From positions 496,001-560,000 of the forward strand of contig CP099418.1 in the NCBI GenBank assembly GCA_024114885.1: 64,000 nt of DNA, in the 5' to 3' direction. Of this stretch, positions 1 through 9,626 are shown piece after piece. Both the position numbers and the translations under genes were made by a program. This DNA is from Septoria linicola. Taxonomy: Eukaryota; Ascomycota; Dothideomycetes; Mycosphaerellales; Mycosphaerellaceae. Positions within the stretch are counted from its first letter, which is position 1. Each line of letters begins with the position of its first letter. The notes under the pieces are model-generated. The model was given only the letters and a program-made list of their open reading frames with translations. It was not told the DNA's origin and ran no database searches.

Positions 1-542
1 GCTTGTGATAGCTCTGGCTGCCTCATCAGCTGTGCTAGTCCAGAGTTCGGCCGAGGTGTCTGCTACAGCCTGCAGCAGAACTTCATTCCTGGTACACCGT
101 GCGGAGGTGGTGGTCGATGCGCCACAGCTGTAAGTGATCTTGCCTCTTCGAATTGTGTCTTCTCTTGCTAACCTCTTCACAGGGCCAATGCAAAGGATCC
201 ACAACAGGCGGCCAGATCAAGTCCTGGATCGACGACAACAAAGCCGTCGTCATCGGTGTCGCTTCCGCCGTCGGCGGTCTCATCCTCCTCGCCGTCCTGG
301 GCTGCATGTGCCGCTGCTGCAAGCGTCGCCGCCCCAATAAGGCTCGGGCTCCAGCGCCTCCCGCAGGCGGCTGGCAAGGCTGGCACGGTCCTCCTCCAAT
401 GCAACAGCAGCAGCAGCGCGGGCATCCCAGTCAAGGCTGGGCTAACCAGAACTCAGGCCAAAGTGGTGGATGGGTTCCACCTCCTGTCCCTCCCCCGTCG
501 TATCAGGGCAACCAAAGGGGTAACAGTGTGAGATATGCTTAG
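1..542 (+). CDS. ADAM-family membrane metalloprotease, C-terminal part only
   Basis: This is the 3' end of a gene entering from the left edge. Exon 1-129 reads in frame from base 1, intron 130-182 (GTAAGT donor, CACAG acceptor), and the last exon 183-542. The first 43 residues are cysteine-rich (ending GTPCGGGGRCATA and continuing GQCKG) and match the disintegrin/cysteine-rich end of fungal ADAM zinc metalloproteases. Then comes WIDDNKAVVIG, a single hydrophobic membrane segment (GGLILLAVLG), a CRCCKRRR stop-transfer stretch and a proline/glutamine-rich cytoplasmic tail. The family sheds surface proteins. The catalytic HExxH domain lies outside the window, so activity cannot be judged. The family call rests on the arrangement of cysteines, the SWID..K motif before the membrane segment and the tail, all typical of fungal ADAMs. 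Confidence 0.72.
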
Positions 543-1390
543 CGGAGCGAGCGTATAGCAATCTCACATGGCTTGTTGCATTGCATCGTTCTTGATTTTT
601 TGTTCTGCTTTTGCATTAGATGGGTTGGATCATCTTTGTCACGAAGGTCATGACTTGCATTTTTTTTTTTGGTTTTTTACATCTTGAGGAAGAAGAGAAG
701 GCGTGTGAAAAACAACGGCACTGGACATGATAGTCGATGCCAGGAGAGAAGTCGTTGTTGGTCGATTTGTTGGATAGAGAGACGAGGGTCCGTTGAGCAC
801 AAAGTGTGTCAGAGGTAGAAGGCAGGATTATGTATATAGATATATGACACAGAGTGTGAGACGAGAAGCATCGGCAGCGGTAGTAGCAGCGGACAAAGGA
901 CAATGCATTCCTTGCACTTTCACCATTTGTTCGTCTGGTGGTACGCGTTTTGTGCAGGGAGATGTATCTTTTGACTGCAACGAGGCACCGTATAAACTGA
1001 TCAGATGCATTACGTCGTCTTGGCCGCGCCGGTCGAGTTTGTGGATAGAATGATGTGGTCCCTGATCCGTCCACTCCGGGCTGGCTGGCTAAGTGGATAG
1101 GACAGTGATGTGGGCTAACTAGTAAGTAGGACTTCAATTTCTCCTCTGATGATATTCTGCTGTTGAGTTGTCGATTTGTGCCTAATTAGATCTTAAGAGG
1201 CAGCTCCAGCTGGAAGGATTGCGTGGTCATCGGAGGGGAATTTTATCGCAGTGTAGGTAGACAGGCAGAGTGTTTCCTCCTCTTTATCCAAGGCAACACA
1301 CACACACACATAAGCGCAAGCAGATTCGTGCCAGAGACTGTTCATCATACATTTCAGCTAGCTAGCTATACACACACATCCACATCTCAT
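543..1390. other. Convergent intergenic region, 848 bases
   Basis: This lies between the 3' ends of the ADAM gene and the methylisocitrate lyase gene. It contains an 11-base T run at 660-670 followed by a second T run, and a (CA)n stretch near 1296-1310. The open frames here are short and show no recognisable protein. Confidence 0.6.
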
Positions 1391-3178
1391 CTAAAACTGC
1401 CCCTCCGTATTCCCCTCTCCCATACTCCGACTCCCACTACTGCCCGCCTGAATCGCACCAATGATCCCATCCATATACGTCGCCCCGGACCACTTCTGAT
1501 GCGTCAACACATCGCACCCCGTCTCCTTCTCCCTCCTCTGCACCGTCTCGACATAAGCCTTCATTCCCTCCGTCTTATACGCCTTGGCCAGCTCATTCGT
1601 AATCGTCGCAGTACTATGCAGACCCGCGAGCGAAATGAGCTGTAGCGTGAACCCGTGCTCTGCGAGATCCCAGATGAAGCTCTTGAGTTGGGCGTCGGAG
1701 AAGCCATGCGCGGACCAGTTGAAGCTGGGGGAGAGGTTGTAGACGAGCTTTTTTCCTGGCAGGACGGAGCGGATTTCTTTGGCGAAGTTGGCGGCTTCTG
1801 CGACGTTGGGGTCTTTGGTTTCGAGCCAGAGGAGGTCGGCGTAGGGGCCGAAGGCGATGGCGCGCTTTGTGGCGGCGGAGAGGCCGGCTTTGTAGTGGTA
1901 GAAGCCTTCGCGGGTTCGGGGGACGTCCCAGTTGAAGAGGACTGGTGAGCCGGCTACTGCTGCTGCTGCTTGTCTGCGCTTGTGGAGGGGCAGGTTGCGG
2001 TTCTCTCGTGTTTGCTTCAGGTATGCCTCTGCGTCCTTGCCCGCGGCCTTGATGTGTGCTTCTGCAGCTTCGTCGAATGTGACCAGCTTGTGGTTCTTCA
2101 CCCATTGTGCCTCGAACTTGTCGATTTCTGGTCCAGATGCACCCTCCATTTCCATAGTCTGCAGGGTATCGGCAAGAGGCTCGACGTCCTCGGTGACACC
2201 TAGGATAAATTCGTGATCTCTTGTGTCAATGGCAGACGAGATCAGCTTGCCGCTCTCACTATCTGTGCGAGCAATGACCAGATTCTCACAGCCCATCAAG
2301 TCCCACTGAAATCGTGTCGCTACTAGTCTGTTGATGTGGTCTCCGAATGGCACCAGCACTTTTCCAGCAAGATGGCCGCACTTCTTGCCGCCGTGAAGCT
2401 GATCTTCGAAGTGCACTGCTGCTGCTCCATTCTCAGCAAAGAGCTTTGCAAGCTTGAGTACCGCACTCAATCCTCCGTGTCCGGTATCACCGTCTGCCAC
2501 GATCGGTCGGAGATAATCAATGTATGGCTTCTTGTTTCGCTCCTCAGCACTCATCTTCATTCTCTCGTCATAATGTCTTCGGTCGTGTAGTTGCTGTGCC
2601 TTGAACAATCGCTGGACTTGGTTCGGAACAGTATTGTAAGGGTAGTCGCCAAAGTCGGGACTGACTTCATTCGTCGATGTCAGCACGGATGAGCATGCCC
2701 AGCCCGAGACATAGAGGATCTCCTGGTGTGGTGCTTGTTGTGTCATCTGGATCGGGTCAATGGCACCCATTGTGTGCACGGGCTTGCCCTCTGCTGCTCG
2801 TTCCTCCAGCAAGTTGAATAGTTTCCGTGCAGTCAAGCTGGAAGGGTAGACTTGTTGCAGTGTGCCTCTCTTGCTAACAACATCTTCTGGAGTGTAGGGT
2901 CGCTTGATGCCCTGGTATCGTGGGCTGGACCACCATTCCTTGACCTGCTTGACCTGCTCGTCGAACAATTGCTGCTCCAGATCAGGCTTTTCTGACTCTT
3001 TGGCAAGCTGGAAAGACTCTGCGGGATGCGCACCGGGTAGTGGAGGGCTGACTGGTGTCAGTGTAGAAGCCATGTGAGCTGCTCCATATGAGATGGTGCG
3101 AGGAACCATGGACGACACGACGGGGCGACAGAGGGAGGATCGCTGCTGGCGGAGCACGCGTGATGCTGATCGCAACAT
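1391..3178 (-). CDS. mclA: Mitochondrial 2-methylisocitrate lyase (isocitrate lyase family)
   Basis: Single-exon gene of 595 residues starting at an ATG at 3178. The enzyme cleaves 2-methylisocitrate to pyruvate and succinate, the last step of the methylcitrate cycle, in the mitochondrial matrix. The isocitrate lyase signature KKCGHL lies at residues 265-270, with the catalytic cysteine at 267, preceded by the metal-binding stretch VADGDTGHGG (227-236). The first about 35 residues are rich in Arg and Ser and lack acidic residues, as in a mitochondrial presequence. Glyoxysomal isocitrate lyases lack such a presequence, and the length near 600 residues also suits the mitochondrial paralogue. 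The head-to-head neighbour is 2-methylcitrate synthase, which strongly supports the methylisocitrate rather than glyoxylate-cycle assignment. That substrate choice is inference from the presequence and neighbour; the superfamily is certain. Confidence 0.88.
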   Translation of the reverse strand: MLRSASRVLRQQRSSLCRPVVSSMVPRTISYGAAHMASTLTPVSPPLPGAHPAESFQLAKESEKPDLEQQLFDEQVKQVKEWWSSPRYQGIKRPYTPEDVVSKRGTLQQVYPSSLTARKLFNLLEERAAEGKPVHTMGAIDPIQMTQQAPHQEILYVSGWACSSVLTSTNEVSPDFGDYPYNTVPNQVQRLFKAQQLHDRRHYDERMKMSAEERNKKPYIDYLRPIVADGDTGHGGLSAVLKLAKLFAENGAAAVHFEDQLHGGKKCGHLAGKVLVPFGDHINRLVATRFQWDLMGCENLVIARTDSESGKLISSAIDTRDHEFILGVTEDVEPLADTLQTMEMEGASGPEIDKFEAQWVKNHKLVTFDEAAEAHIKAAGKDAEAYLKQTRENRNLPLHKRRQAAAAVAGSPVLFNWDVPRTREGFYHYKAGLSAATKRAIAFGPYADLLWLETKDPNVAEAANFAKEIRSVLPGKKLVYNLSPSFNWSAHGFSDAQLKSFIWDLAEHGFTLQLISLAGLHSTATITNELAKAYKTEGMKAYVETVQRREKETGCDVLTHQKWSGATYMDGIIGAIQAGSSGSRSMGEGNTEGQF

Positions 3179-3759
3179 GGTGGTGTATATGCTTTGCTTG
3201 GAGTAGGAGGAGCTCTTCTACAGGGACAGACGTGTCTTGCAATGAGTAAGTATTCTGGGTAGAGCTACTGTCCCATCGTACTCGCACTTTTCTTGTGCTC
3301 TCTTCTGCTTCAGCACGACAGTCTGCTGACCAACAACAATATGTGAATATGAGTACGAGCAACGTTATCGGACGTGCTGACTCTGGTGTGCCGTGGCCAA
3401 TGTGATGGCAACCAACTTCTTTTGCGACTAGTTACTGTTATTGCCGTCGCGCAGCGATATCGGGTCACCCGCAGTGTAGAACTAGCTCGCCAGGGCAAAG
3501 TTCAAGCTTCGCAGCACCTCGGCTATACAATGACGCTGCACGGCACAACGGGCCTAAGCCGAGAGAAGAGAAGAGAGCTCTCTGCATCACAACAGCACTG
3601 TAGTATAGCTGACCTACCTCTAACTTAGCCGGAAAGTGTAGGAAGAATCAGCTGCGAGCTCGGCTATCTGCATACAATTTTGGTTGTTCTCTTCCCAAGA
3701 GACATCCCTCTCGACATCTGCCACACCCAGCATCACCCACTTCCCCCACATTCGCCATC
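3179..3759. promoter_or_regulatory. Divergent promoter region, methylisocitrate lyase / methylcitrate synthase
   Basis: A stretch of 581 bases lies between the two start codons, so both genes are probably controlled from here. It has no coding frame of note. A pyrimidine-rich stretch with CCAT/CATC repeats sits just before the synthase ATG, as is common at fungal transcription starts. A CCAAT box (GGCCAATG) occurs near 3395. I could not identify a specific regulator site. Confidence 0.55.
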
Positions 3760-5236
3760 ATGGCCTTGTCCTCTAGAACTGCCACGAGAGCTCTGCGAGC
3801 CTCCCAGGTTAGCCAATGCCACGACATACACAGCCAACGATGAGCACTAACGCCCGAGATAGCTCTCGCAAAACGTGCCAGTCGTGTTCAATGCCTCCCG
3901 CAGCTATGCCACTGCTGAGCCGGATCTCAAGGAGACGCTCCGCAATGCCATTCCAGAGAAGAGAGAGCTTTTGAAAAAGGTCAAGAGCCATGCCTCCAAG
4001 ACAATTGGCGAGGTCAAGATCGAGAACACAATTGGTGGTATGCGTGGTCTGAAAGCCATGGTCTGGGAAGGCTCCGTCCTCGATGCCAATGAGGGAATCC
4101 GCTTCCACGGCAAGACGATCAAAGACTGCCAAAAAGAGCTGCCAAAGGGCACATCGGGCACAGAAATGCTGCCAGAGGCCATGTTCTGGCTGCTTCTTAC
4201 TGGCCAAGTCCCCAGCACCAACCAAGTGCGTGCCTTCAGCAAGGAACTCGCCGAGAAGGCCCAGCTTCCAGCCTTTGTCAACCAGATGCTGGACAACTTC
4301 CCCAAGGACCTCCACCCGATGACCCAATTCGCGTGTGCCGTCTCCGCCATGCAGTACGAGTCCGTCTTCGCAAAGGCTTATGAGCGCGGCATCAACAAGG
4401 CCGACTACTGGGAGCCCACCTTTGACGACAGCATCAACCTGCTCGCCAAGCTCCCTACCATAGCCGCCAAAATCCACCAAAACGCTTACTGCGGTGGTGG
4501 TGCACTCCCAGCCGAAGTTGACCTCAACCAAGATTGGTCCTACAACTTCGCCGCCATGCTCGGCAAGGGCGGCTCCGAGAACGAGAACTTCCAAGACCTC
4601 CTGCGCCTCTACCTCGCCCTGCACGGCGACCACGAGGGAGGCAACGTCTCCGCCCACGCAACCCATCTCGTCGGATCTGCCCTCTCCGACCCCTACCTCG
4701 CCTACTCCGCTGGCCTCCAAGGTCTCGCGGGCCCCCTCCACGGCCTCGCCGCCCAGGAAGTCCTCCGCTGGATCCTCCAGATGAAAGACCACATCGGCAC
4801 CTCCTTCTCCGACCAAGACGTCAAAGACTACCTCTGGTCAACCCTCAAATCCGGCCGCGTCGTCCCGGGCTACGGCCACGCAGTCCTGCGTAAACCCGAC
4901 CCGCGCTTCGAAGCTCTCATGGACTTCGCCTCTTCGCGCAAAGAAATCGCCGAAGACCCCGTCTTCCAACTCGTGAAGAAGAACAGCGAAATCGCCCCTG
5001 GTATTCTGACTGAGCACGGTAAGACGAAGAATCCTTTCCCAAATGTTGACAGCAGTTCGGGAGTGCTGTTCCACCACTACGGGTTCCACAACACGTTGTA
5101 CTACACTGCTACTTTCGGCGTGAGCAGAGGTCTGGGACCATTGGCGCAATTGATCTGGGATAGAGCGCTGGGTCTGCCGATCGAGCGGCCAAAGAGTATC
5201 GATCTCAAGGGCCTGTTGAAGCTCGCTGAGGCATAA
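3760..5236 (+). CDS. mcsA: Mitochondrial 2-methylcitrate synthase
   Basis: Two exons, 3760-3807 and 3863-5236, with an intron at 3808-3862 (GTTAGC donor, CTAAC branch at 3846-3850, AG acceptor), give 473 residues. The enzyme condenses propionyl-CoA with oxaloacetate to 2-methylcitrate, opening the methylcitrate cycle. The N-terminus MALSSRTATRALRASQ followed by SRSYATAEPDLK is a mitochondrial presequence with a typical cleavage region. Citrate synthase hallmarks are present: GDHEGGNVSAHATH and the signature GYGHAVLRKPDPR, and the C-terminus GLGPLAQLIWDRALGLPIER. The sequence resembles Aspergillus McsA over its whole length, including the RFHGKTIKDCQKELP stretch. It would also be expected to have some citrate synthase activity. 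The start ATG gives the presequence; the second exon alone would lack any ATG in that position. Confidence 0.9.
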
Positions 5237-6067
5237 GGACGACAAGGGGGGGGGGGGGGGGGAAACCTTGGCTACGTAGAAAGAGAGAGAGAGAGAGATG
5301 TATCGGTATGTTTACTGATGATGAAGAAAAATGTCCAATGAACGAAACTTTCAATCTACGTTTGTAGACAGTCTCTCTCATCTCGAACCCCGGATGTCAT
5401 GTCATTGTCGTTTGTTGCTGTTCATGTCTAATATAGCATATGGATCAATTTTCTCGGGCGCCTCAGTGTCGTGATCATGTGGGCTCCTTCTGGTGCTCAT
5501 GCTGCTCCTGCCACTGCTACTGGTGGTCGAAACGCTCTCCATCTCAATAATGACCATACCAGCAGACGCATGCTGATGCTCCTGCTCTTTACGTGCGCTG
5601 TCTCGTGGAGGTTGGAAGGACATGTGCATCCCATATCGGCTGTTCTACAATGGCTGCGCGTGCACGGACTTGGGTTTCAAGCAGCATTCGAGGGTTGAAG
5701 TTGGGCGTGAGAAAAGTGTAGGGACTTGAAAGTGCGAACTTGGAATGGAAGGTGAGTACAGGTGGGCTATCAGCGTCTCAAGAGGTATCCGGATACTTGC
5801 GTGCGCTGTTCAGTTCGTGGCATGGTTCTGGAAGAACAGCAAGAACACGCCTAGACAGAGGCCCACCGCACTTCAGTTCAGTCAGGCCGAGAGATCTGGA
5901 TGTTGTACAGGGTATATACAAGGTTTTGTGATTTGGCGCGACATCGTCTGGCGGCGGTCGTGGTGATGCGCGCTTTTCGCCGTGTGTTGTGTATCGCGTT
6001 CTGATCTGGCTCGTTCCTGTCTCCTTTCTTGCTTCACCTCATGCTCGCATTACAATTGTCTCCACAT
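5237..6067. other. Convergent intergenic region, 831 bases
   Basis: Apart from the G17 and GA repeats, I see no supported gene. It separates the 3' ends of mcsA and the ATP synthase subunit e gene. Short open frames on both strands have no recognisable content. Confidence 0.55.
5246..5262. repeat. 17-base G homopolymer in the mcsA 3' region
   Basis: An uninterrupted run of 17 G residues begins 9 bases after the mcsA stop codon. A GA dinucleotide repeat follows at about 5284-5299. In the transcript this would be a G17 tract in the 3' UTR. Confidence 0.9.
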
Positions 6068-6563
6068 CTAAGGGCTGTCCTTGGCAACCTTTTGCAGGTA
6101 TGCCTCCAAGTCGAACTTTGGATCGTCTGGGTTCGTTATCACTAGAAGAAGAGGTGTTGCGTTAGTGGTCGGGTCAATGGGCGAATGCGAGAAGTTCCTC
6201 CGTCTTGGGAAAGCGCCTTCGGGACTCCTCCTTCTCTCTGAAACCCACTCACCACCATCGCCTGTTCGTGGAGAGTGCTGCTCTGCGAATTTGGCCTTTG
6301 CTTCTTGGATCAGGTTGGCTTTGCGGTCGTACTCTGCCTTGTTCGCATTGGCCTTGTCTTTTGAGTAGATGGCTTGCTGGTGTGAGAAGCCGTAGAAGAC
6401 GCCAAAAGTGAGAGCGCCCCAGCGCAGGACCTGTAGCAAGATACTCAGTTAGATGCGCTCTTCATGGTGGCCTGGCCAGAGGTATAGCCAATGTCCCGGC
6501 GGCAGGAAAAAGTCGGAGCGGGTGTTGAGGGCGCAAGCTCACATTGACGCCCGTGGAGGCCAT
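6068..6563 (-). CDS. ATP synthase subunit e, mitochondrial (Tim11/Atp21 type)
   Basis: Three exons on the minus strand: 6563-6543, 6430-6253 and 6141-6068, giving 90 residues. Introns have GTGAGC/CAG and GTGAGT/TAG borders. The protein starts MASTGVNVLRWGALTFGVFYGFSH, a short N-terminal membrane segment with the GxxxG-like spacing (GALTFGVFYG) that subunit e uses for dimerising F1Fo-ATP synthase in cristae. A charged helical part (KDKANANKAEYDRKANLIQEAKAKFA) and a C-terminus with DPKFDLEAYLQKV follow. The length and architecture match fungal subunit e. Reading through the second intron would add a low-complexity Arg-rich insert, which is why I splice it out. It shares a promoter of about 300 bases with the dynein intermediate chain gene. 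Confidence 0.85.
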
Positions 6564-6865
6564 TGCGATCAGAGTATCGGGAGTAGCGTCGTCGCAGCGG
6601 AGTGGAATCGGTTGTTTAGCGGGCGGATCGAGGTGTGTCGGTCGCGGAGAGTGGTGGTGTCGGTGGTGGTTGTAGAGGTTGAGATAGAACGAAGCTCTCC
6701 GTCCAATGCTGGGCTTCCTCCTTGCCGGGCTCCGCGGTCGACGGACGCGAGACGCCAGAACGAACATCACGAGATATCACAACAACACAACACAACGACA
6801 ACACTATTGATGCTTGGTGAAGTGGACCGGCACATGCGGACTGAGACCTCTACACACTTCTCACC
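6564..6865. promoter_or_regulatory. Divergent promoter region, ATP synthase e / dynein intermediate chain
   Basis: A 302-base space between two start codons. It ends in an ACAACAC-rich leader (about 6780-6800) before the dynein ATG, a typical unstructured fungal 5' UTR. No specific factor site was recognised. Confidence 0.45.
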
Positions 6866-8914
6866 ATGTCGTCGTCAATGCAGCAGCGGAAAGAGGAGAT
6901 CTTGGCCAAAAAGGCCAAACTCGCCGAACTAAAGCGTCAACGCGAGCTGCGCCAGAAGGACCTCTCGACCAACCGACACAGTCTCGATGCTTCAGACCAG
7001 CTGGTGTCTCCTTCACCACAACGAGCGTCCGGAAGCGTGAAGCGGGAAGACATCGAATCGCTCATCTCGTCTCTGGTAGACCGACCATCATCCACGACTC
7101 CTGCCACACCCAACGCCAAACTACGCTCCAACACCACTTCACATCACTCCGAAGATGGCCAGACCCCTCCTCCCAGGACTTCCGATGGGCCCGCAGAACC
7201 TCAGACACTATCCTTTGCTGCCCTGACGACCGTGTTTGAGATTCCAGTGGAGTCGAAACCGGAGTACATTACCTACAGCAAGGGTGTGCAGACCGCAGAT
7301 GGTGGGCAACAGACGACTGCTGATAGTGCAGAGGGCAGTGCGGAACAGTCGAGGTCGACAAGTCCCTCGCGGCGGAGGAGAAACCTAAGCCCGCGAGCAC
7401 GAGAGTTACAAGAAGAGGAGATTCGTCAACGGCTGCGTCAGGAGATCGAGGAGGAGCTGAGAGCTCTACAACTACACGAAGATGTTGTCCCTGACAGGCA
7501 ACGATTTCCAGCACGAGCATTGGCACCAGAAGAGCTCAGTGCTGTCACGAGTAGCAACGACTTCCTAGATTTTGTGGAGAGAAGTAGTAAAGTCATTGAA
7601 CGAGCACTGGACGAGGAGTACGATGTGCTAGCGGATTACGCTGCTCAAACACGGGCGGCAGAAGACGAAGATGACGAGTACGTGGGCAGGCGAGGTCGGA
7701 GAGTGAAAGAAGTGGCTTCTTTCGAACTGCAACCCGAGATGGGCAAGAAGCGAATGATCAGCGATATCGATTTCAGCCCCAAATTCCCGGAACTGCTATG
7801 CACAGCATATACCAAGTCGCAATCGTCACCGCATACACCGCCTGGGCTGCTTAACGTCTGGAATATGCACCTCAAGGGGAGACCTGAATACAGTCTTCAC
7901 GCCACCTCAGATCTGCTCTCCTGTCAGTTTCACCCCTTTCACCCATCTCTGATATTAGGAGGAACATATAGCGGACAGCTATGTCTATGGGACACTCGTG
8001 CCCGGAATCAACGGACTGGCGAGCCCGTTCAGAAGACGCCACTCACAGGCGGCAGAACCGGCCACGCCCACCCTATATACAGCCTGGCCACTGTCGGAAC
8101 ACAAAACGCAAGCTCAGTCGTCTCTGTCAGCACAGATGGCGTGGTTTGCGCATGGTCCACAGACATCCTCACACAACCACAAGAGTACCTCGAACTCCAC
8201 GCACCCAACCCCTCAGCATACAAGACCGACGATGTAGCCCCAACCTGCATCTCCTTCCCAGCTTCAGACCCAACATACTTCCTCGCAGGAACCGAACAAG
8301 GCTCCATTTTCCCCGTCCACCGCTACGACCGCGCTGGCGCCAAAAAGGGCGTCGACACTCGCACCAGCTACCGCGGCCACGAAGCCCCCGTCACGGGCAT
8401 CGACTTCCACCCTGCCCGCGGCAAAATCGACCTCGGCGACCTCTTCGTCAGCTGCGGTCTCGACTGGAGCGTCAAAGTCTGGCGTGCGCGTCCCCCTTCA
8501 ACTACATCCAGCACCATCTCCGGCAACACCGAAGTCGTCAAACCCCTACTCGAAATCCAACGCGAAGACAGCGTCTATGATGCAAAATGGTCTCCTACCA
8601 AACCGGGCATCTTTGGCTGTGTGGATGGCAGTGGCCGTTTTGATATCTACGATATCAACGCCAGTTCGGAAGTCCCCGTTGGTGGCGCGAGGCCGAGTCA
8701 TCAAGAAAAGGACATTTATGCTCTCAAGAGTTTGAATAAGCTCGCGTGGGAGAAGAATCAGGGGAGGCATGTGGCTGTGGGTGGACTGGATGGAGTAACG
8801 ACAGTGTTTGAGGTGGGAAGTGAGTTGGGTGGTGTGGTGGATACGAAGAGTGATGCGTGGTTGGGCGTGAAGAAGTTTGTTGCGAGGCGGACGAAGAGTA
8901 AGGTGGAGATGTGA
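6866..8914 (+). CDS. Cytoplasmic dynein intermediate chain (WD40)
   Basis: Single-exon gene, 682 residues. It is the scaffold subunit of the cytoplasmic dynein motor, joining heavy chains, light chains and dynactin for nuclear and vesicle transport along microtubules. Residues 1-40 are a charged coiled coil (QQRKEEILAKKAKLAELKRQ) that binds dynactin p150. A Ser/Thr/Pro-rich linker follows, then a motif EYITYSKGVQTADG near residues 132-145, in the place where intermediate chains carry the LC8 and Tctex light-chain sites. From about residue 290 to the C-terminus is a WD40 propeller with repeats such as CQFHPFHPSLILGGTYSGQ and DFHPARGKIDLGDLFVSCGLDWSVKVW. The ATG at 6866 gives the expected coiled-coil N-terminus. 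Length matches the family. Confidence 0.9.
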   Translation: MSSSMQQRKEEILAKKAKLAELKRQRELRQKDLSTNRHSLDASDQLVSPSPQRASGSVKREDIESLISSLVDRPSSTTPATPNAKLRSNTTSHHSEDGQTPPPRTSDGPAEPQTLSFAALTTVFEIPVESKPEYITYSKGVQTADGGQQTTADSAEGSAEQSRSTSPSRRRRNLSPRARELQEEEIRQRLRQEIEEELRALQLHEDVVPDRQRFPARALAPEELSAVTSSNDFLDFVERSSKVIERALDEEYDVLADYAAQTRAAEDEDDEYVGRRGRRVKEVASFELQPEMGKKRMISDIDFSPKFPELLCTAYTKSQSSPHTPPGLLNVWNMHLKGRPEYSLHATSDLLSCQFHPFHPSLILGGTYSGQLCLWDTRARNQRTGEPVQKTPLTGGRTGHAHPIYSLATVGTQNASSVVSVSTDGVVCAWSTDILTQPQEYLELHAPNPSAYKTDDVAPTCISFPASDPTYFLAGTEQGSIFPVHRYDRAGAKKGVDTRTSYRGHEAPVTGIDFHPARGKIDLGDLFVSCGLDWSVKVWRARPPSTTSSTISGNTEVVKPLLEIQREDSVYDAKWSPTKPGIFGCVDGSGRFDIYDINASSEVPVGGARPSHQEKDIYALKSLNKLAWEKNQGRHVAVGGLDGVTTVFEVGSELGGVVDTKSDAWLGVKKFVARRTKSKVEM

Positions 8915-9626
8915 TGCAGGCAGTGGGCCTGGGTACAGGAGGGAGGAGATGTGGCTAAGTTAAGTGGTCAGAATTGCGTTGATGAGATACCCCCTATCAG
9001 TACTTGTTGTCTCTTGTTGACCAGCATCGTCGTTTCGGCTCCTCCCTTCACACGTCTTGGCTTTGTGATTGTAGCTTGTTCCGATGCTAGCTATGAGCTT
9101 CATCAGCATACCTGTCTCAGTCACTCCCGACCGAGTTACCACTCTGTCAGCTATGCAATCGGTCACTCGACTTCAGCTTCCACATTCTGTCTCAAGCGGC
9201 AAGTCAAGCATCCTGTTGCTCTGCTCTTTACCCAATTGGAAAGAGTCACTGCACGCACACACGCACGCACGCATGACAGTCATGGCATGAATGATCGGGT
9301 TCCCTCTCGACTGGAGAAGGCTCTCAGATCCGCATCTCGTTCGCATCGATGCGTTCGCTCCACCACACACGGCGTGTTAAAGGGGGAGCGTCGACTGGTA
9401 CGACTTGAAAGGTGTCTGCTGAGTGACGAGCCTGACAAGGAAACTGGAGGTGGGCTCATTGGGTTCACCCGTAAGAGTGCCCAGTGCCTTCTCGTTCGGG
9501 ATCAATCTAGATGCAGAAAAGTTATAAATTAGCATTTCTGGTCTCACTTGCCGGGCTTTGTAGCTTCAGGCAAGATTTCTGAAGAAGAAGGATAGTTCAA
9601 TCGCATCGTTCATCATCGATCATCCA
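8915..9626. other. Convergent intergenic region, 712 bases
   Basis: The 3' sides of the dynein chain and threonine aldolase genes meet here. It contains an ACGC/ACAC simple repeat at about 9253-9273. No coding gene or structural RNA was recognised. Confidence 0.5.

Noticed and set aside
3809..4816. A 335-codon open frame on the minus strand opposite the methylcitrate synthase
   Set aside because: It is the mirror of a strongly conserved coding exon; its Val/Gly/Glu-rich composition is a codon-bias shadow.
3760..5236. Annotation as ordinary mitochondrial citrate synthase
   Set aside because: Sequence details and the divergent methylisocitrate lyase neighbour favour methylcitrate synthase; only a phylogeny would settle it fully.
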